A stretch of DNA of 64,000 nt. It comes from Sialis fuliginosa. Its lineage: Eukaryota; Arthropoda; Insecta; Megaloptera; Sialidae. This document shows positions 42,967-53,505 of the stretch, piece after piece. How positions within the stretch are numbered: position 1 is the stretch's first letter; each line of letters begins with the position of its first letter. The stretch is from NCBI GenBank assembly GCA_961205875.1, contig OY540814.1, forward strand, positions 620,001-684,000, in the 5' to 3' direction. The notes under the pieces were generated by a model. The model searched no databases, was not told the DNA's origin, and saw nothing but the letters and a program-made list of their open reading frames with translations. The translations under genes were made by a program, and so were the position numbers.

Positions 42967-43846
42967 CAGGGTGGGGCATTTAAAGTGTTACAGTTAATTA
43001 TCTCAGAACCATCGCATATTTGAAAAAAAAAATTCAACCAAAATATGTTTGGTTGTAATCGAATAGTAATATTTATTTGTTATTTTAACTTGGCCTTTAA
43101 GGATATTTGAAGGTCAACATCATTTTTTTAAATAGGAACCTATAGTTTTTATTGAGTAATCTTATTCTACGTAAAAAAACACGAATCATTCATAGAAAAC
43201 TTTTTTTTAAACAACCCAAGCTTTCCAAGGTATCTAACAAATTAATTCGAGATTTTGAATATTCAATAATTTTTTACTCAGAAACCATAAACTTTAGAAA
43301 AAAAGTACAAGATACAAAAAATGTTTATTTTGGTCCAATGAAACTTGGAGAATTATTCTAGATTTTTTTTAACATTTCGTACTTTTTTTTGTTTTTGCTA
43401 AAATAAAATAAATAGAAAAAGTTTTTAAAAGTTTTAAATTTTTTTTAAATAATTGTCCACGCTTTATTAGACTAAAATAAATATTTTGTGTATCCTGTAC
43501 TTTTTTTTCTAAAGTTTGTGGTTTCTGAGTAAAAAATTCTTGAAAGTTCAAAATCTTGAATTATTTTGTTAGATACCTTGGAAAGCTTGGGTTGTTCAAA
43601 AAAAAGTTTTCAATAAATGATTCGTGTTTTTTCACGTAGAATAAGATTACTAAATAAAAACTATAGGTTCCTATTTAAAAAATGATGTTGACCTTCAAAT
43701 ATCCTTGAAGGCCAAGTTAAAATAGCAAATAAATATTACTATTCGATTACCCCCTTACAACCAAACATTTTTTGGTTGAAACATTTTTTTTAAATATGCG
43801 ATGGTTCTGAGATAATCAACTGTAACACTTTAAATGCCCCACTCTG
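42967..43846. mobile_element. 880-bp palindromic TA-flanked element
   Basis: Ends CAGGGTGGGGCATTTAAAG / CTTTAAATGCCCCACTCTG with TA on both sides (42965-42966, 43847-43848). Arms of ~370 bp; loop about 43340-43460. The ORFs on opposite strands (43152, 43369) are the two arms read in turn. Tc1/mariner-like ends. Confidence 0.92.
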
Positions 43847-43989
43847 TATATAATTTTTTTCTAGTGTTTATTTTTATTTTTTAATTCTGTTATTTTTTTA
43901 ACGTTATTCTATATTTTAATTTTTTTTTCCTTTTTTTTGATTGTTTATTTCTATTAGTATTTGCTGACTACCTAATTAATATAGACATC

Positions 43990-44527
43990 ACTTGTTTTTT
44001 ACAGATATATTTATAGGTTTCTGTAGAAAACTAGGAAACCTTATAGTTTCACCATGTCCGTCCGTCCTCAAAAATTTTAAACCGATTAAGATGAAATTTG
44101 GTATACGGACGAAGACTGATAACACAAAAACAGAAATGATAAAATTTTTGAAAAAAAATTTTTTTTTGGACCCCCTTTCCATAGACTTCACTTACCCCAT
44201 TGAGTGGGATGTCATTAGATAGGTCTCTTAAAATGAAACAAAAAAATGTTAAATGACCTTTTGATTTTAACCCTTCAGTCACGATGTATTTGCATTTAAA
44301 TGTTGTAATCAGAGCGTCGCCTCCCCACTTCTACTTTCTAAATTATCGATGCAAAAAATCTAAAAAAAATCCAGAATGTAGCTTTTAGTTAGTACTTTCA
44401 ATGGAAATTATAACGAACACTGTAGCTAGAATAGTTTATAAAAAAAATTGAAATAACTCTTGTTTATAAATCGTAACGACTACGGAAATCTATCATGTGC
44501 GTGCCCAACACGCACTTGGCCGTTTTA
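43990..44527 (-). repeat. Dispersed repeat ACGGCCAAGTGC, copy 2
   Basis: Minus-strand copy ending in AAACGGCCAAGTGCGTG near 44527, with GTATACGGACGAAGACTG and CTTCACTTACCCCATTGAG. Opposing ORFs here are repeat-derived. Confidence 0.75.
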
Positions 44528-45540
44528 TTATAATTTGTGATTTTATATATTATGCTAATAAAATTTCGAATTGCTTCTTTTCGAAAGTTTAGATTTTTTA
44601 AATATATTTCAAAAATTATAATCGTCATTAGGGATAGATCAGAATTCGGGCCGAATTTTAAGTTTTTTACCCGAATTCTGATTTCGTTAATTTGGATACG
44701 ACACAAAATAAAAATTATTGGGTAATATTTAAGCGCGCAATATTTTATATACTTTGAGCATTAAAATTTTGTTTTGCGCAATAATATTTGCGTTCGTTAT
44801 TATTGTATAATTTAATTTGCTTTAATTTTATAACTTTTATATTTTTTGGGGGGGAGGGTGTTCCATAACCTCCCTCCTAAAATAAAATAATTGTATTGAT
44901 GATTTGCTTTAATTTTATAATTTTTAATTGGGTGGGGGGGTCAATTACCCTATTCACTATTTTTCATTTCATTTAAAAATACGCGTTTAATTTGTTCCCA
45001 AAATTATTTACAAAACAAAAATGAATTTGTATACAAACATAATAAGCATATTGATAAATTATAATTATGCATCTAAATATTTAATAAATAATTATTTTCA
45101 TCCCTGCAGAAGACTTTGATAGTATATCATGAACCGCAAAAGTTAATTTGCAAACTGTGCGATATGAAAACTTGCAAGTGAATTACATTTACTGATTACT
45201 TTTACAGCAGTGGCGCTTCCTGTAGGTGCATTTCCGTTCTAGTTTTTGTTCATAAGCGCCTGCGGTATGGAACAAAAAATGCTAAAATAAAAATATAATT
45301 TAAAAAAATCAAAATTACCGTTTTAAAAAAAATTACCTTTACCAAATTGAGTAACTTTTCTGTAAGCAAATTAATTTTCGAAATAAAAAGCGTTTAGTTG
45401 TAACACCTGGTACATTAGGAAAGTTAGAAAATCTCTAATAAAACAAGACAAAAAAAATAAAATAAGGTACTTTTAATTAACGTTTAAAATAACAGAATTA
45501 CATTTAAAAATGCAATTTTAAGTATTTTCAAGCTATTTAT
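44528..45540. other. Long interval without a recognised gene
   Basis: AT-rich, with two GGGGGG-containing segments (44848 and 44932) embedded in similar TTGCTTTAATTTTATAA words, a small direct duplication of ~95-bp spacing. Nothing else is seen. Confidence 0.3.
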
Positions 45541-45760
45541 TGTACTGTTGACTTTTTAACCGACTTTAAAAAAGGGGAAGGTACACAATTTGACAATATA
45601 TTTTTTTATGAATGTACGGACGATTTCTTTTATTGTTTCAGAGTATACCCTCCTGAGGTGATCCCAAATAAATTTTATCAGAATCTGAATACGAAACTCA
45701 AACGGAAATAATAAAAAAAAAAATTGAGAAAAAAAACGACTTAAAAAAAACACCTAAAAA
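45541..45760 (+). repeat. AACCGACTTTAAAAAAGG repeat
   Basis: TTAACCGACTTTAAAAAAGG, AAGGTACACAATTTGAC, then CCTCCTGAGGTGATCCC. A near-identical opening is a very common insect dispersed repeat. Single copy in this window, non-coding. Confidence 0.5.
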
Positions 45761-46103
45761 TACTAAAAAGTATATAATAATTAATTTTAACATTTGAAAT
45801 CGGTGCCAAGCCAATAAAAAACTTTTTAACAAAGATAAAAATAACAATCGACATTTTTTTTTTATTAAATTTAATTATTATACCTACATACTTAGGTTTT
45901 ATATTATTTTTCGAATGTCTTACACCAGTGTTTCTCAACCTTTTAGTATTTGCGACCCAATATTCAATCACAATTATCATCCCCCCCCTCATACAATAAT
46001 TTTCACTAAAATTGTGCTGTAATAGGCATGATGCCAGTAACAAAGTATCACTGAAATTATGATTTTAAATAATCAAATAGGTTAAAAAGATTCTAAAAAA
46101 TAT

Positions 46104-47178
46104 TCACTTAATCCATTAAGTGGGGAGTCTTTAGATAGGTCTCCTAAAATGCAATAAAAAATGCACATTTTGATTTTAACCCTTCAGTCACGATATATGT
46201 AATTGCGTTCAAAGTCGTGATAAAAGCGTCCCCACCACTCTAATTTCTAAACTATCAATTTAAAAAATCTGAAAAAATTCATGAATGTAGCCTTTAATTA
46301 GTACTTCCACTGAAAATTATAACGAACATTGTCAAAATTATTTTGGCCCCCACTCCCATTGACTGAAAAATGAACTCAAATTTTTTTTCACTTAACCCAT
46401 TGAGTGGGGTATTTTTAGATAGGTCTCCTAAAATGCAACAAAAAATGTTAAATGATCTTTTGATTTTAACCCTTCAATCACGATATATTTGCATTTAAAT
46501 GTCGTTATCAGAGCGTCCCCCCCCCCTTAATTTCTAAACTATCTTTTCAAAAAATCTGAAAAAAATTTAGAATGTAGCTTTTAATTAGTACTTCCACTGA
46601 AAGTTATAACGAACACTGTCAAAATTATTTTGGACCCCCCCCCCCCCCCCCCATAGACTGAAAAATGAACTCACATTTTTTTTTTCACTTAACCCATTGA
46701 ATGGGATGTCATTACATAGGTCTCCCAAAATACAACAAAACTTGTTAAATGATCTTTTGATTTTAACCCTTCAGTCACGATATATTTGCATTTAAATGTC
46801 GTTATCAGAGCGTCCCCCCCACCCTAATTTCTAATCTATCTATTAAAAAAATCTGAAAAAAATTCAGAATGTAGCTTTGAGTTAGTACTTGAAAATTATA
46901 ACGAACACTGTCAAAATTATTTTGGACCCCCTCCCATAGACTGAAAATTGTTCTCAAATTTTTTTTCACTTAACCCATTGAGTGGGGTATTTTTAGATAG
47001 GTCTCCTAAAATGCAACAAAAAATGTTATACGACCTTTTGATTTTAACCCTTCAGTCACGATATATTTGCATTTAAATGTCGTTATCAGAGCGTCCGTTG
47101 AAATAATTCTTGTTTATAAATCGTAATGACTACGGAAACCTATCATGTGCGTGCCCAACACGCACTTGGCCATTTTAT
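46104..47178 (-). repeat. Four-unit tandem expansion within the ACGGCCAAGTGC repeat
   Basis: Units of ~280-300 bp begin CACTTAA(C/T)CCATT(G/A)A near 46107, 46388, 46686 and 46966. Each runs through GGTCTCC(T)AAAAT, AACCCTTCA-TCACGATAT and GAACA(C/T)TGTCAAAATTATTTTGG. Unit 2 ends in a C18 run at 46635-46652. The single-copy version is at 43990. The array closes with CACGCACTTGGCC. Confidence 0.85.
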
Positions 47179-47473
47179 TGTTTCATTAATATCTGCACTG
47201 TTTATAAATTATTTTGTGGTTTTAAATTATCAATTTGCTGAGTTTTGTGTTACCAAAACTAAAACCGAGAAACGTTAGCGATGGAACAAGGATTTATTAT
47301 TGTTGACAAGGAGTGTTTACATAGGCGTGACGTCAAAATTAGTTTTAAAAGGGTCAATTTTTGTGATCAAACCTTTATTTTCTGCAGAATTAAGTATTTT
47401 TTTGGAAATAGGAGACACGTAAGATCATCATAAAATAGTTTTTAAAAATTAGGCATCATGCCTATTCACTTAA

Positions 47474-47498
47474 CCTAACCTAACCTAACCTAACCTAA
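47474..47498. repeat. Interstitial telomere-type repeat (CCTAA)5
   Basis: Five perfect CCTAA units between CACTTAA and GCACCCG. The paralog at ~25562 reads CTTAACTGTTACCTAAGC and has only one unit. Confidence 0.92.
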
Positions 47499-47606
47499 GC
47501 ACCCGTTAATTAAATCCTACGATTCTCTAATAATAAGTTAGTTGTTGGAAAGTAATTTGTCCGATAACAATTATAATATAAAATATTAGTAGGTACATAC
47601 ACTTAC

Positions 47607-47658
47607 CTGTTAGTGGTATGAACAACGTAGTAAATAATGAGAAATTACTTTGACATAC
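47607..47658 (-). CDS. Candidate 52-nt internal exon, copy 2
   Basis: Minus strand: TTTTTTTTGCAG acceptor, 52-nt block, GTAAGTGTATG donor. The frame VCQSNFSLFTTLFIPLT is open. Paralog of 25707-25758, inside the 45926 hAT element. No neighbouring exon of the same gene could be found on either side. Protein not recognised. Confidence 0.35.
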
Positions 47659-48324
47659 CTGCAAAAAAAACAAACATTATTACTATTTGTATACAATAGA
47701 CTATGCTCAGTTTTGTGTTACCAAAAGTAAAACCGAGAAACATTAGCGATGGAACAAGGATTTATTATAGTTGACAAGGAGTGTTTACATAGGCGTGACG
47801 TCACAAATGCGCCATGACACCTGCGAGCGTTTTAGCGTCAAATTCAAAATTAGTTTTAAAAGGGTCAATTTTTGTGATCAAACCTTTATTTTCTACAGAA
47901 TTAAGCATTTTTTTGGAAATAAGAGACACGTATAATCATTATAAAATAGTTTTTAAAAATTAGGCATCATGCCTATAGTAATATAAGTTTCTATTTAATT
48001 TAATTGTATTTTCTTACGAAAAACTTTAATCTGCCAGACAGATCCAAGGGAGTCACTAATAATTATTAATCTTGTTTTTAATTTAATATTGATAAGTTAA
48101 TTATTAAATACATTGTGCAGTAAATATTGATACAATCCTATTTATACATAAGTGTATTATATCAGTGTAAATGTAAACGTGTATTTTATTTTTTATTATG
48201 CTAGACTCTATTTTATTGCTTTTCTTTCAGTAAATTAAATAATTTTTTTAATAATTTTTTTTCTCGATATGCTCGCGCCCCCTAGGGGGGCGTGCCCCAC
48301 AGATTGAGAATCGCTGTCTTACAT

Positions 48325-49184
48325 ACTTTCTACATGATTAGTTATGTCACTGAATAAAAACAAATTATTTCAATATGAACTATTTTAATTACTCATTAAA
48401 TATTAAAAAAGTTGAATATACTTTATACTGTCGACGCCTATGACCCCATCGCCACCTTTCTGTCTGGACGTACGTACACACTGTACTATATCAGTTCTGT
48501 ACGTGACTGCTTAATCAACTATGTGCAATCTCTCGATGTTAGAATAAATGATGTAGAACTAAATCAAATAGAAAATGTCCCTTAATTATGTGTGCAGAAA
48601 ACAATTTCAAATTTATTATAACGAAACGGCTCAGTAGCCCAGTCAATGAAGCATTTTGCTGATAAATTTTCTGGAATAAGAATGTTAATGTTGACTAATA
48701 TATTTTGAGCCACTGAACACGAAAAAAATAACTCGCCTGATGAGGGGTGGGATTTCACCCTTAAAAATGGGGTAAAATTAAAGTAAAACATTTTTAAGAT
48801 CAAAATAAATATTTTTTAGTTTTGAATTTTTTTTTACTTTCTTATACTATTGTATATGAAATATTTAATATACAATAGTATAAGTAAGTATAGTGAAGCC
48901 ATTTTTTTTCAAACGTATTATGATAAATTAAAATGTACCTATTATTTATTATTTTTGGAATATGTTTTTCGGGTTCTGTATTTATTTATTCTTTTGTGAC
49001 AAATTGTTTTACGAAAATATCCTACTTCAAAGTGAGGTTATGTCATTTATTACTATTAACATCAATTTTAGATAAAAAAATTACCATTTTTTAAACTTCC
49101 TCCAAAAAACGATAGTTTAAAAAGTCTAAGGGATGTGCATTTTATGGTCAAGCTATACTAAATAAAAGAAAGTTCAACAGTAAA
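48325..49184. other. Interval with a terminal Z-type hairpin
   Basis: 48838-48895 is a hairpin CTTATACTATTGTATATG...ATACAATAGTATAAG followed by AGTATAGTGAAGCC, the minus-orientation end of repeat Z. The rest is AT-rich with no recognised gene. Confidence 0.45.
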
Positions 49185-49330
49185 TAAGGTACTGGCACCA
49201 GTTATGGCCACTATAAGAGCAAGGTTGACTTTTTTTGTGGTTGTAATTCTCATGAACTCATGTAACTAATAAAACAACTAACTCATTATTTTATCAATTT
49301 AATTACCAAAGTCCGCAAATATAGTATGAA

Positions 49331-49529
49331 CCATAGACATAGAGAATGGACAGTGCATTCTGTATTAACTCAATGGTGTAACATCTGTTCAAAAAAGGAG
49401 AGAGAGATGCAGTGTAGTTTGGAACATAGACATAGAGTTACACAGTTAATCCAAATCTGTTTCTATCTCTTTCTTTTGACACGGTTCTGTGTTCGAGTCA
49501 GATGCCTGGTCCATTCTCTATGTCTATGG
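49331..49529. mobile_element. 199-bp MITE with 6-bp duplication TATGAA
   Basis: Ends CCATAGACATAGAGAATGG / CCATTCTCTATGTCTATGG are flanked by TATGAA (49325-49330, 49530-49535). A third CATAGACATAGAG lies inside at 49427. A 6-bp duplication is rare among known superfamilies (Dada elements make 6-7 bp). The 92-codon ORF across it is not a known protein. Confidence 0.85.
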
Positions 49530-49540
49530 TATGAACAAAT

Positions 49541-49708
49541 ATACATATCTACATTTGTTCCGATAGCCAAGCGGCCATTAAGGCCCTACTCTATCCAGAG
49601 ATAGGGTCACGATTGGTTGAGGAATGTCGGCAAACCCTCACAAAACTCTCAACTGAGAACTATGTGAAGATCCTATGGGTACCAGGCCATAGTGGAATTA
49701 AGGGAAAC
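49541..49708 (+). pseudogene. LINE RNase H domain fragment
   Basis: The frame reads IHIYICSDSQAAIKALL, then SRLVEECRQTLTKLS, then VKILWVPGHSGIKGN. This is an RNase H domain as found at the C-terminus of I/Jockey/R1-related LINE polymerases: SDSQAAI holds a catalytic Asp region, and W-V-P-G-H-x-G-x-x-G-N the conserved His loop. The fragment is in a single open frame of ~56 codons but both sides change abruptly to other sequence. It is flanked by a ~36-bp direct duplication of the host element (TTTTATCAATTTAATTACC... at 49285 and split at 49713/50500). Confidence 0.85.
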
Positions 49709-49728
49709 TCTATATTTTATCAATTTAA

Positions 49729-50495
49729 GGATGTATGGCACGTACAGTCTGAGTCAAAAATAATGTAAATCTAGATGCAATCAACGATCAAAATCAAATT
49801 ATCAATTATTCACTTTAAATGCTTATAAGAAAGTCAAATTGGTTTAAATACTACATAAACTATAAAAATATTTTTGTTTAAAACCTTATTTCCCATTATT
49901 GACTGTTATTTTAGAATTTTAGCCAAAAAACTAATATTTATGTTGATAATACGAAAAGATTTGATTCTGAATTCAACTGTCAGATATAAAAACAAAAGAA
50001 GTATTTTATTGTTATAAATGACATAAATTAAAACATTTTTAAATATCACTATTTAGAACATTGAACAATGTAATGAAAATAACAATATTAGTACTTCATA
50101 TGGTTACATATATGAAAAAATATGTAATAAAAACAAATCATTACATTTCAGTACGGCATTTTTTTTTTTTTAATATTTTTCACCAATAATTTTGTTTTCT
50201 CACAATTTAGTTCTAATATGTGTAATTTTTTTTATGAAACTTGTTGTTAAATATGTAAGTGACGTGTTGTGAAAATTTCAGATTTTTCTCGATGCTTGAA
50301 CCATGTGTTTTATTGGATTTTAACCGTAAATACACCATTCTGCCATAAAAGCCCATGTTAATTTATAAAAATAATAACTTTGAAACTATGTTGTAAAACC
50401 TTTTGAAATTTTGTATGGGTATTTAAGATTTATAAAGGAGTAACTTCTCCAAATTTCAACTATTTCTCGTTGAATCAGATACCTGCCATACATTC
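49729..50495. mobile_element. 767-bp TTAA-flanked TIR element (piggyBac/Kolobok-like)
   Basis: Ends GGATGTATGGCACGTA / TACCTGCCATACATTC flanked by TTAA (49725-49728, 50496-50499). The host sequence CAATTTAATTACC is intact in copies at 39722 and 49187-49323, giving one TTAA. Non-coding. Confidence 0.88.
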
Positions 50496-50796
50496 TTAAT
50501 TACCAAAGTCCGCAAATATAATTTGTTTTTTAAATTATAGCCTTTTATTTTGTTTATGTTTTTTCTCCAGTAATGGATAAAGTAAAACCAGTCGTGAGCA
50601 CGCAGTGATGGACACTTGCTAACTACGACACAAAAAATATAAAAGAAAGAATCATCAAATTTGAAAACAATGTAAAGCTAGTTGCTATGAATAATTAATA
50701 AATAAATTATACTAATAATTAGTTTAAATGTCCACCATTTTGACACCTATTGGCCTTCAAATCATCAAATCACGCTGTAATGCAGTTACATGTATA

Positions 50797-51168
50797 CAGT
50801 GTATTCCAAGTTGATTAAGACATAGGAAAAACATGGGGACAATTAGAAATGTTGTAGTAACCTTTGATCGAATTTAACGATGTGTGATTGGTGAATTTTG
50901 AAATGGCGCCACAAAATTTATTAAATAGGCATTAGTATTTTGTTTTCAAATTTATATCTGTCAAAAAATATTATCATTATTTTATCTAGGATGTTTAATT
51001 AAGTTGAAAACAAAATACTGTTGATTAATTTAAAATTTATCAGTTAGTTTCGAGACGGCATTTCAAAATGCACCAATCACACATCGTTAAATTCGATCAA
51101 AGGTTACTACAACATTTCTAATTGTCCCCATGTTAAATTTCCTGTCTTAATCAACTTGGAATACACTG
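50797..51168. mobile_element. 372-bp palindromic TA-flanked element
   Basis: Ends CAGTGTATTCCAAGTTGATT / AATCAACTTGGAATACACTG between TA (50795-50796, 51169-51170). Arms of ~145 bp around a central ~80 bp. Inserted at AAATGTATATAG, present uninterrupted at 40170. Confidence 0.92.
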
Positions 51169-51286
51169 TACATAGATTAATATTCAGAAATGGTAGTAAT
51201 CAAATATCAACAAATATTTCTAATTCATTACATTTAATTTAAAAAATAGCCATTACTGGGGTCATATCCAAGACTGGTGCCATTAT

Positions 51287-51674
51287 ATTGATTAACTTGA
51301 TATTTATAACTGCATGTATGTATAGCTTTTCAAAATTTCAGAAGATATAACTATGCGCTTAATTACCAACAAACATTTGAACTCGACTTTGATTTAATTA
51401 AAAATCACTCTGTCAGCAAAAGTAAAAACAAAATACCCCGATTCCTATAAGTATTCTACTTATTTCGTTTATATACCACCGGCATTATTACATCTTATCT
51501 TTATAATTCCGTTCTTTATTCAACAGTTAATTAGCGTTTCGGTTATTTGCAAAGTAAAAGGAACGAAGCAAAAACTAATTGGGTTCATATTTACAGCAAA
51601 ATATTTTATATCCAAATAAATTAAATTTATATGCTCATATCTAGACATTTTGTTTTATTTAAAAGCTACTATTA
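51287..51674. other. Unannotated interval
   Basis: No gene or repeat match recognised. Confidence 0.3.
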
Positions 51675-51676
51675 TA

Positions 51677-53320
51677 GTCCAGGCTGGCTAGATTAAAAAG
51701 TATCTAGAATAGGAATTTTTGCGTACAGTTTTAATATTTACAGGATTTGTTACAAATGTGGTGTACAATAATACCCTAAGTTTGCTCCGATTTTGGTTGT
51801 CCGTGACAGGAGTTAACCATAGTTCAATTGTAAAATTCTTCAGGTTTTCTGATTTTTGATGAATAGCGGTCTTAATAAGTATTATACAAAAAAAAGTTTC
51901 AAATAAAAGTTATTCGCTATAAAATTCCCTACAACCTCCATTTTTTTTTAAATAAAAAAATTCATTTGTTTATCCGCTACGCTGATTAAAATGGTTGAAA
52001 ACACACTTTTTTTAAGCTGTAATAACTAATAAAGTTCTTTTAGTTGATACCTCTGAAAAATAAACATTTTGTAGTACAGAATATTTACTGAAAATTAGGA
52101 CCTGATATCTTCAACTGTTTTTGTTTTATAAAATTTTTAATAATGGAATTATATTTGTCTTTGATTCACAATAAAAGTTTTTGTAAAACCTTCATTTTTG
52201 TACAACTGATTGTATGTGTTCTCAAAGAATTGTATAATCGATTCCCATCATTAAAAAAATTTTTTTTCAAGTCTTTGGCAATTGGTAACACTATAATCTT
52301 ATTGTTGAGTTTTTATTTATTTTAAACCAATCAATTGTTTCATATAACCAGCAATATTAAAAAAAATAGTAGCCAAGAACTAGCTCTGAATAATTATTTA
52401 TCTATTGGTGAAAACCGCAATACAATCGGTTCAGTAGTTTTCGAGATAAGCGGTAAAAGATACAAAAATAAACTTCTTTTTATGTAGGTAGAGTTAATTA
52501 ATTGTATAAACAATCAATTTTTATAAAAATTGTGAAGTGTTGCAATATACATTAAATAACTCAAAAACTACTGAACCGATTTTAATGCGGTTTTCACCAA
52601 TAGATAATTAATAATTCAGAGCAAGTTCTTGGCTATTATTTTTTTAATATTGCTGGTTCTATGAAATAATTGAATTGGTTTATAATAAAAAAAACTCAAC
52701 AGTAAGATTTAAGTGCTACCATTTTCAAAAGAATTGAATTTTTTTACTTTTTTATGGTGGGAATCGATTATACATATAAGTATTTGAGAACACATACAAT
52801 CAGTTGTACAAAAATGAAGGTTTTACAAAAACTTTTATTGTTAATCAAAGACAAACATGATTTCATTATTAACAATTTAATAAAACAAAAACAGTTGAAG
52901 ATATCAGGTCCTAATTTTCTGTACTATACAGAATGTTTATTTTCCAGGAGTATCAACTTAAAAAACGTTAAACTTTATTAGTTATTACAGCATAAAAAAA
53001 AATGTGTTTTCAACCATTTTAATCAGCGTAGCGGATAAACAAATGAATTTTTTTATTTAAAAAAAATGGAGGTTGTAGGGAATTTTATAGCAAATAACTT
53101 TTATTTGAAACTTTTTTTTGTATAATACTTATTTAGACCGCTATTTAGCAAAAATCAGAAAACCTGAAGAATCTTGCAATTGAACCATGGTTAACTCCTG
53201 TCGCAGACAACCAAAATCTGAGCAAACTTAGGGTATTATTCTTCACCACATTTGTAACAAATCCTGTGAGTATTAAAACTGAATGCAAAAATAATCTGTT
53301 TTAGCCCCCACAGTCTGGAC
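51677..53320. mobile_element. 1.64-kb palindromic TA-flanked element
   Basis: Ends GTCCAGGCTG / CAGTCTGGAC next to TA (51675-51676, 53321-53322). After worn terminal ~40 bp the arms match over ~780 bp (GTTACAAATGTGGTG, GCGGATAAACAAATG, AGATATCAGGTCC). The centre is at about 52480-52555. Each arm ends inward with a CAATCGGTTCAGTAGTTTT-type word. The ORFs at 52143 and 52754 are opposite readings of the arms. Confidence 0.87.
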
Positions 53321-53505
53321 TACTACTTTGTGCTGTAAATATAAACTAACACGACGTGTATTTAGAATTCCATACTCCAGGTACTTAAATTTATTATGAA
53401 ATAACTTATGATATATGGTATTATGTATATTGGTTTATATCGCAGAAAGTTGTAAGTAGTGGGGTTATCTTAATGTAAATTCTTCGGGTTGATTCAATTT
53501 TGTTT

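Larger units (their letters stand above)
45926..48316 (+). mobile_element. hAT-type element with internal expansions
   Basis: Left end CAGTGTTTCTCAACCTTTTAG; right end AGATTGAGAATCGCTG; duplication TCTTACAC / TCTTACAT (7 of 8; 45918-45925 and 48317-48324). Contains the ACGGCCAAGTGC repeat array (46104-47178), a pair of direct copies GTTTTGTGTTACCAAAA... (47230 and 47705), the candidate exon at 47607, and a GGGCGTGCCCCACAG end region. No hAT transposase motif recognised. Confidence 0.8.
49187..51286 (+). mobile_element. GTTATGGCC element, copy D, multiply interrupted
   Basis: Left end AGGTACTGGCACCAGTTATG after TA (49185-49186). Right part ends GACTGGTGCCATTATA. Inside, in order: a MITE, a LINE fragment, a TTAA-flanked element and a palindrome. 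Element sequence resumes at 50500 and 51171. The underlying copy is ~570 bp. Confidence 0.85.

Noticed and set aside
43152-43551. Gene pair on opposite strands
   Set aside because: Both ORFs are the same sequence read from the two arms of the palindrome at 42967-43846.
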